Origin: Holophagae bacterium
GTDB taxonomy: Bacteria > Acidobacteriota > Holophagae > Acanthopleuribacterales > Acanthopleuribacteraceae
Assembly: GCA_030429565.1 (NCBI GenBank)
Contig: JAUIFE010000003.1
Location: 62,001-126,000, forward strand
Reading direction: 5' to 3'
DNA: 64,000 nucleotides
Made by a program: the position numbers and the translations under genes. Under the pieces are notes generated by a model. It ran no database searches. It had not been told where the DNA came from and saw only the letters and a list, made by a program, of their open reading frames with translations. This document shows, in pieces, positions 25,301 to 31,300 of the stretch; the first letter of the stretch is position 1, and the number at the start of each line of letters is the position of its first letter.

Positions 25301-28300
25301 TGGTTGGCAACGACCGGCTCCATTACGCCGGCGCCACGCCGTTGCCAGGCTTAGGCCGTGTGACCCTGAGTGATCAGGTTGTGGTCGACGGCAATCAGTT
25401 GGTTGACCCCAATGCCGTTTTTGCCAACGGTTTGGCTGGCGCGACCCTGGTCATTGATGAAGACGGCAATCCGCAAACCTTTGTGATTACCGACAATACC
25501 GCAACCTCGATCACCGTCGATCAACCGTTGCCCGCTTTGAGTGCCGGCACCGTGATCACCGCCCAGTTGCATCTGGACGCGGTTCAGGTCGATAAGGGTG
25601 GCCGCTTGTGGACGCCGGACCACCTCGTCATCCACGGTCAATTCAAGCCCGCCCTGGAAAACCGCGACAGCGGTGATCTGTGGTGCCGTCGCTTGACCCT
25701 GCCGACCGACACCCTGACCCTGGACCAGGGCGCCTTGGGACTGCGCATTGATGAAACAACCAACCTGCGCTCGATCAACGTCAGCGACGCGACGCTGGTC
25801 GTTAACGGCGCGCTTGCGCTGGAGCAACTCACCCTCGGCAGTGGTGCGACCTTGACCCACACAGCGTTGCTTCCTGCCAGTCAACGCAAGTTCAGCTACG
25901 ACCTGGAAGGGCTGCATTTACAAGTGAACGCTCTATCGGTTGCCGCCGATGCGGCGGTGAACGTCGCAGGGAAAGGTTACGAAAGTTACATCAGTGGCCT
26001 CATGGCCCGTTCCCATGGCGGCCTTGTGAGTAGTGGCGCGTACACCTACGGTTCGCCATTTGAACCGCAACTGCCAGGCACCTACGGCGGTGGCGGCATC
26101 ATCAAAATCTTTGCGCAAAGCATTCAACTCGACGGGGCACTCAATGCCAGTGGTTACGTGGGTGGTTCGATTTGGCTGAACACCGCGACCATCGCCGGTG
26201 CGGGCACGATCACCGTTGATTCCGCCGGCCTTCTCGATGGGTCCAACCACGGTTCAGCCGGTCGGATTGCACTTTATTACGACGATAACCAATTGGTGAA
26301 CCTGCCGACCGCGCGCAGTACCGTCCGCGAGAATTTCTCGGACGCGTATGAGCAAGCAGGCGCCGGTACCGTTTACCTGCGGCAACGCAACGCGGCTGAC
26401 GGTGCGCTTTACCTGATCAACCGCGATTTGGGAACCAAAAGTGTGCTGGCCACACCTTTGGCCGCCGTTGGCAGCCACACGCTCACCGAAACGCCGGCCG
26501 ATGCCCGTGTGTTGGTGCAGTCGGGTGCGAACTGGCGACCCGGTTTGGAAGGCATGGAAATTGTCGACCAGCAAACCAACGAGGTGTACCGCATTGTGGC
26601 GCACACCAAAGACAGCCTGACCTTGGATCGGCCGGTAGTACCGGCCCCGAGCGCGGGCTGGGCCTATCGCGGCAGAGCGCCGATTGATCGCGTTTACACC
26701 GGTTGGGCGCGTTTGGTCGCGGCCGACGCTGCCGAACTCGACGCTCAGGTAACCGACAACTACGAAACCGATGCACCGGTTATCGATGCCGTTAGTTTCA
26801 GCTTGCCGCTGGCCAACGCCGCCGTCGCCGGCAGCCCGTTCCAAATGGATCTGGCCGCCTCCGACCTGAGTGGTATCGCCGCCGTCAGCGTGACCTTTGA
26901 CGGGCAAACGCAAAACGGTTCCGGTCAAGGTCCCTGGACCTTTAATTGGACCGCGCCCAACGTGACCGTCGCGACCGACTATTCGGTTGCGATTGAGATC
27001 AGCGACAGCATTGGCAACACGCGCCGCGAACAGCGCGCCTTGGCGGTTTGGCCGGTCGACAGCGAGCTGCCGGTGGTGACGGTTGAGAGCCCCGCCGAAA
27101 ACACGAGCTTCGACAGTGATGTTGATGTGACGACCCGTGTGAGCGTCACCGATAACTACGGTTTAGCGCGGGTGGTTTATCAGTACGGTGATGAGACCCG
27201 CACCGTTAATGTGGCCGACAAAAACACCAACGCCGTTGACGAGCAAGTTTGGCGTTTGCCGACTACCGTGGGCGATCAAACCGTGACGCTGACGATTGAG
27301 GCTTATGACCTTAGCGAACAGCGCGGTTCAACCACGCTGAACCTCACCGTACGTGACACCACGCCGCCACCGCCACCGCTGTCAGTAGCGATCACGCCGA
27401 CGACCGACAGCTTGTCGCTGACCTGGCCGGCTGTCGACGATAGCGCCGGTGACCTTGCCGGTTACGAACTGGAACTGGTTGGTGTGCAAGCGGCGCTGTC
27501 TTTGGCCGCTGATGTCACCAGCCACCAATTCACCGGGTTAACACCCGATACCGCCTACCAAGTTCGCCTGGCCACGCGCGATGCTTCCGGCAACCTGTCC
27601 ACCGCCTACGAAACCTCGGCCACGACGCTGTCGGACGCCGGTGTGGCGCAAATCGAAGCGCCCGATGCCTGGTGGTCATTTGACCGCGACAATGCCACGC
27701 AAACGGCCGTTTCGTTCAGTGGCAGCAACTCCGGTGCTGTGGTCACGCCGATCCGCGATCTTGGTCGCGACAGCGCCGGGCTGACCTTGGCGACCTGGTT
27801 CCGACTCGATAGCACCTCGTCATCGAAAACCTTGATCGCCTTGACCCCTGGTGAGGGTTATTACCGCACGGTCGAACTCTATACCAGCAGTAACCGTTTG
27901 TACTTCACGGCCTACCGTGGCCAAGGCTCAAACTACTCCTTGAGTTGGGCCGGTCTGACCGCCGGCCGTTGGCACCGGGCCGTGGCCACTGTCGATTTCG
28001 CCGGCAATGTCATGAACCTCTATCTCGACGGCGTGCAGGTGCAGTCGCGAACCTTAAGCGGCACCGGCAACAGCGCCGACGTGCGTTACAGCGGCGTGAC
28101 CCTGGGTCGTCGCGCCAACAATCAGTACTACTTGCCCGGCGCCATGCGCGATGCGCAGGTATGGCGTACGGCATGGTCGCCGGACGATGCCGTCCGCGAT
28201 TGGCAGTATCCCGGCAGCGCGACCGACAGTCGTCGTGCCGCCCAACACGGGTTCACCCTTAATCCGGATTACCATTTGGTGGGGGCGTGGCCGATGGACG

Positions 28301-31300
28301 GCCGCGAAAGTGATCGCCTCGTCGACCTGTCACGCAACCAAAGTCACGCGATTCCGGCCGGCAACACCGTCGTCAACGAAACGCTGAACTTGTTCGCCGT
28401 CGCCGACCGTATCGGTTCCTTGCCAGGCGCTGCCGGCCCGCAACGGGTTGAGAGCCATGGTGATTTCGGCTCGGCGCTGGTGTTTGACGGCAACCAAGAA
28501 ACGCTGCCGTGGGCCACGCCGGTTTGGTCGGGACCCTCGTTCGCGAGTTCGATTTTGATCCGCCTCGACCAGTTACCCTCGGCGCTTGGTCGCGCGATGA
28601 CCGTGTACCAACTGGGTGCCGCTTCGCTGACGATTGATACGCAAGACCGCCTGGTCTGGCAAACCCGTGACGGCGCCGTGCTCACCGCCGACAGCGCGCT
28701 GCAAAGCGGGCGCTGGTATCAAGTGACAACCTTGCGCCAAAACGGGGACACGCACCAATTGCTGCTTGACGGCGCCGTGGTGGCGTCCGCCGCGTTAACC
28801 GATGCGACCCAACCCGACGGTGCCTGGACGCTGGCGGGCAGTGCCGCCGGCAACGATGCCTTGGTGGGTGCTGTTGACGAATGGGTGATGTGGAGTACCC
28901 AACCGCAAAGCTCAGCCCTGGCCCAGCTTGGCGGGCAAACGCTCGATACCTTCGCCTTCGCCAAACCGCTTGATGCGGTGCGTGAGGTGCGGGGTGTGGT
29001 CGACGGCGAGACGGTCGACGTCTTCTGGCAAGCCGACCCCCATGCACCACCGGTCGCAGCTTGGCTGGTTTCCTTAGCCGGCGGCGAACCGGCACGACTC
29101 GGTGCCGAGGCACTGTCGCATCGCTTTACCGGCGTTGGGTCGGGTCGCGATTTGAGCGTTACGGTTCAAGCCGAAACCCGCGCCGGCGAATTGAGTCGGC
29201 CGGTCACCTGGCTTGGTTTCTCCCATGCCGGACAGCCTGCAAGCGAGACCGGACCCGCGCCGCGGTTGTACTTGCCCTTTGAGAGCGTAGGTTCGGTCCT
29301 AAACACGCTGACCTTCCCCGACAATGACGCCGTCGTGCGCATGACACCGCCGGGCGGACTCGTCAAGGACAGCACGGTTTTGACCTTTAGCGCCTGGGTT
29401 CGCGCGCCCAAAGAAGTCACCTCGGGAGACCTCTTCTACCTGGGTAATCCCGATGTGAATGTCGCACCGTTGCGTGTCTTCTTTTCGAGTGGACGTATTG
29501 CGGTGGCCGTTCAACCGGTTCGCGGCTTTGGTGCCAAAACGAGTTACTCTTCAACGTACATTAATGACGGTGCCTTGCACCGCGTTGTTGTCGTGATCGA
29601 TTTTATTCAGAACCAGGTCAACATCTATTTGGATGGTGAATTTGAACGAAACGGCGGTACGGCCGTCAATACGCCGGGGCCCATCACCACCGACAATGTG
29701 AGCACGATGACCCTCGGCGGCCATGGCAAGACTACCTCGGCCATGTTTAAGGGCGAGTTGGCCGACGTGCAGTTGTGGCGGGCCGCTTGGGACGCCGACG
29801 ACGTGGCCTTTGACTACGCCAACCCCATCCGCGATGCGCTTCAAACCACAGCCGGCTCGGCGCTTGTTCCGCGCGACAGCCTTTTGCTGCGCAGCATTTA
29901 CGACCAAGCTGACGGCAATACGGTTTGGGACCGCTCCGGTTCCGGTCTGCACGGATCCGCTACCACCGCTTCATGGCCGGGCAATGGTTTGTTCACCACC
30001 CTTCTCGATGCGATTAGTGGACAAGCGGCTGTGTCGGAAAACCTGGCGCTGGACACCGGCAAGTTCGGTCAGGCCGCTGTCTTTAACGGCGAGAGCCGCG
30101 TGGCCTTCACCGTGCCGGCCGGCAGCACCGACAACGGTTTCAGTCTTAGTTGGTGGTATCGCTTGCCGGCGTTGGGCCAAGACGGCGTATTGCTCGCGCA
30201 ATCCGACGCCGATCAAGGGCTTGAGATCGGTATCGATTTGGACGCACGGCCTTGGCTGAAAGTTGGACCGACGCTGAGCCAAAGTGCCGGGGCCGCCCTT
30301 AGCCCGGGTGTGTGGCATCACTTCGCCGTTACCGCCGACAGCAGTCAAGGCACACGCCTGTTCCTCGACGGTCGTCCGGTGGCACGCCTGGCGCAAGCCC
30401 CGACGATCACGGCGCAACCCTGGCGTCTGGGTCACCACAGCCGTCATGCCGGCGGTTTGAACGGTGCCTTGGATGACTTGGTGTTGTGGGATCAAGTGCT
30501 TGATCCGTCCTTCATCACGCGACTGCAGCAACAAGGCGACGATGAACGCTTCGGTGACCTGTTCGAGGTCGCTGTTAACACCGCCGAAATCAGTTCACCG
30601 CGTGTCACCGCCCTGATGAATTCGCTGCGCTTCGACTGGCAAGCGCCGGCCGCCGGTCTCGCGGAAATCAGCGGTTACCGCGTCTACCGCGACGGTGCGG
30701 CAAGCGGGATTTTTGTGGCTGCGCCAATAACAACCCACCTTTGGGACGGTTTAACACCGGATTCAGCGCATGCCGTGCGCATTACCACCGTTGATCGCTA
30801 TGGCAACGAAAGCGCCGGTACATCGCTGCAAGGCTGGACCGCCGCCGATACCCAGGTGCAGAGTCAACCGGCCGATCCGTCCTCGTGGTACGACTTCGAG
30901 TACGACGGCCTTAGCCAAAACATTGCGCGTTTCCCCCAACGTGGCGGCATCGCCAATTTCAGCGATACCAGTCAACCCGGCTTGGTCGGTGCCGAAGCGG
31001 TCACCGTTGCCGCCTGGTTCCGCATGGATTCAGCGCGCAACGGCTGGCAGCATATGTTCCACATCTTGAGTTCGAACAATCAAGACGTGGTGTACATGGA
31101 CATCTACACCGGTGCCCCTTACTTCCGGGCCCGCGCGGGCAGCACGCGCGGCACCTACTCGATCAGTTCGGCACCGAGACTGGATGACGGTCGCTGGCAC
31201 CGTTACGTCGGTGTCGCCGACTTCGCCAATCAACGCCTCCGGCTTTATGTCGACGGCGTGTTAATTGAGGAAAAAACCGCCAATTTCGGGGCCGCGGTGA

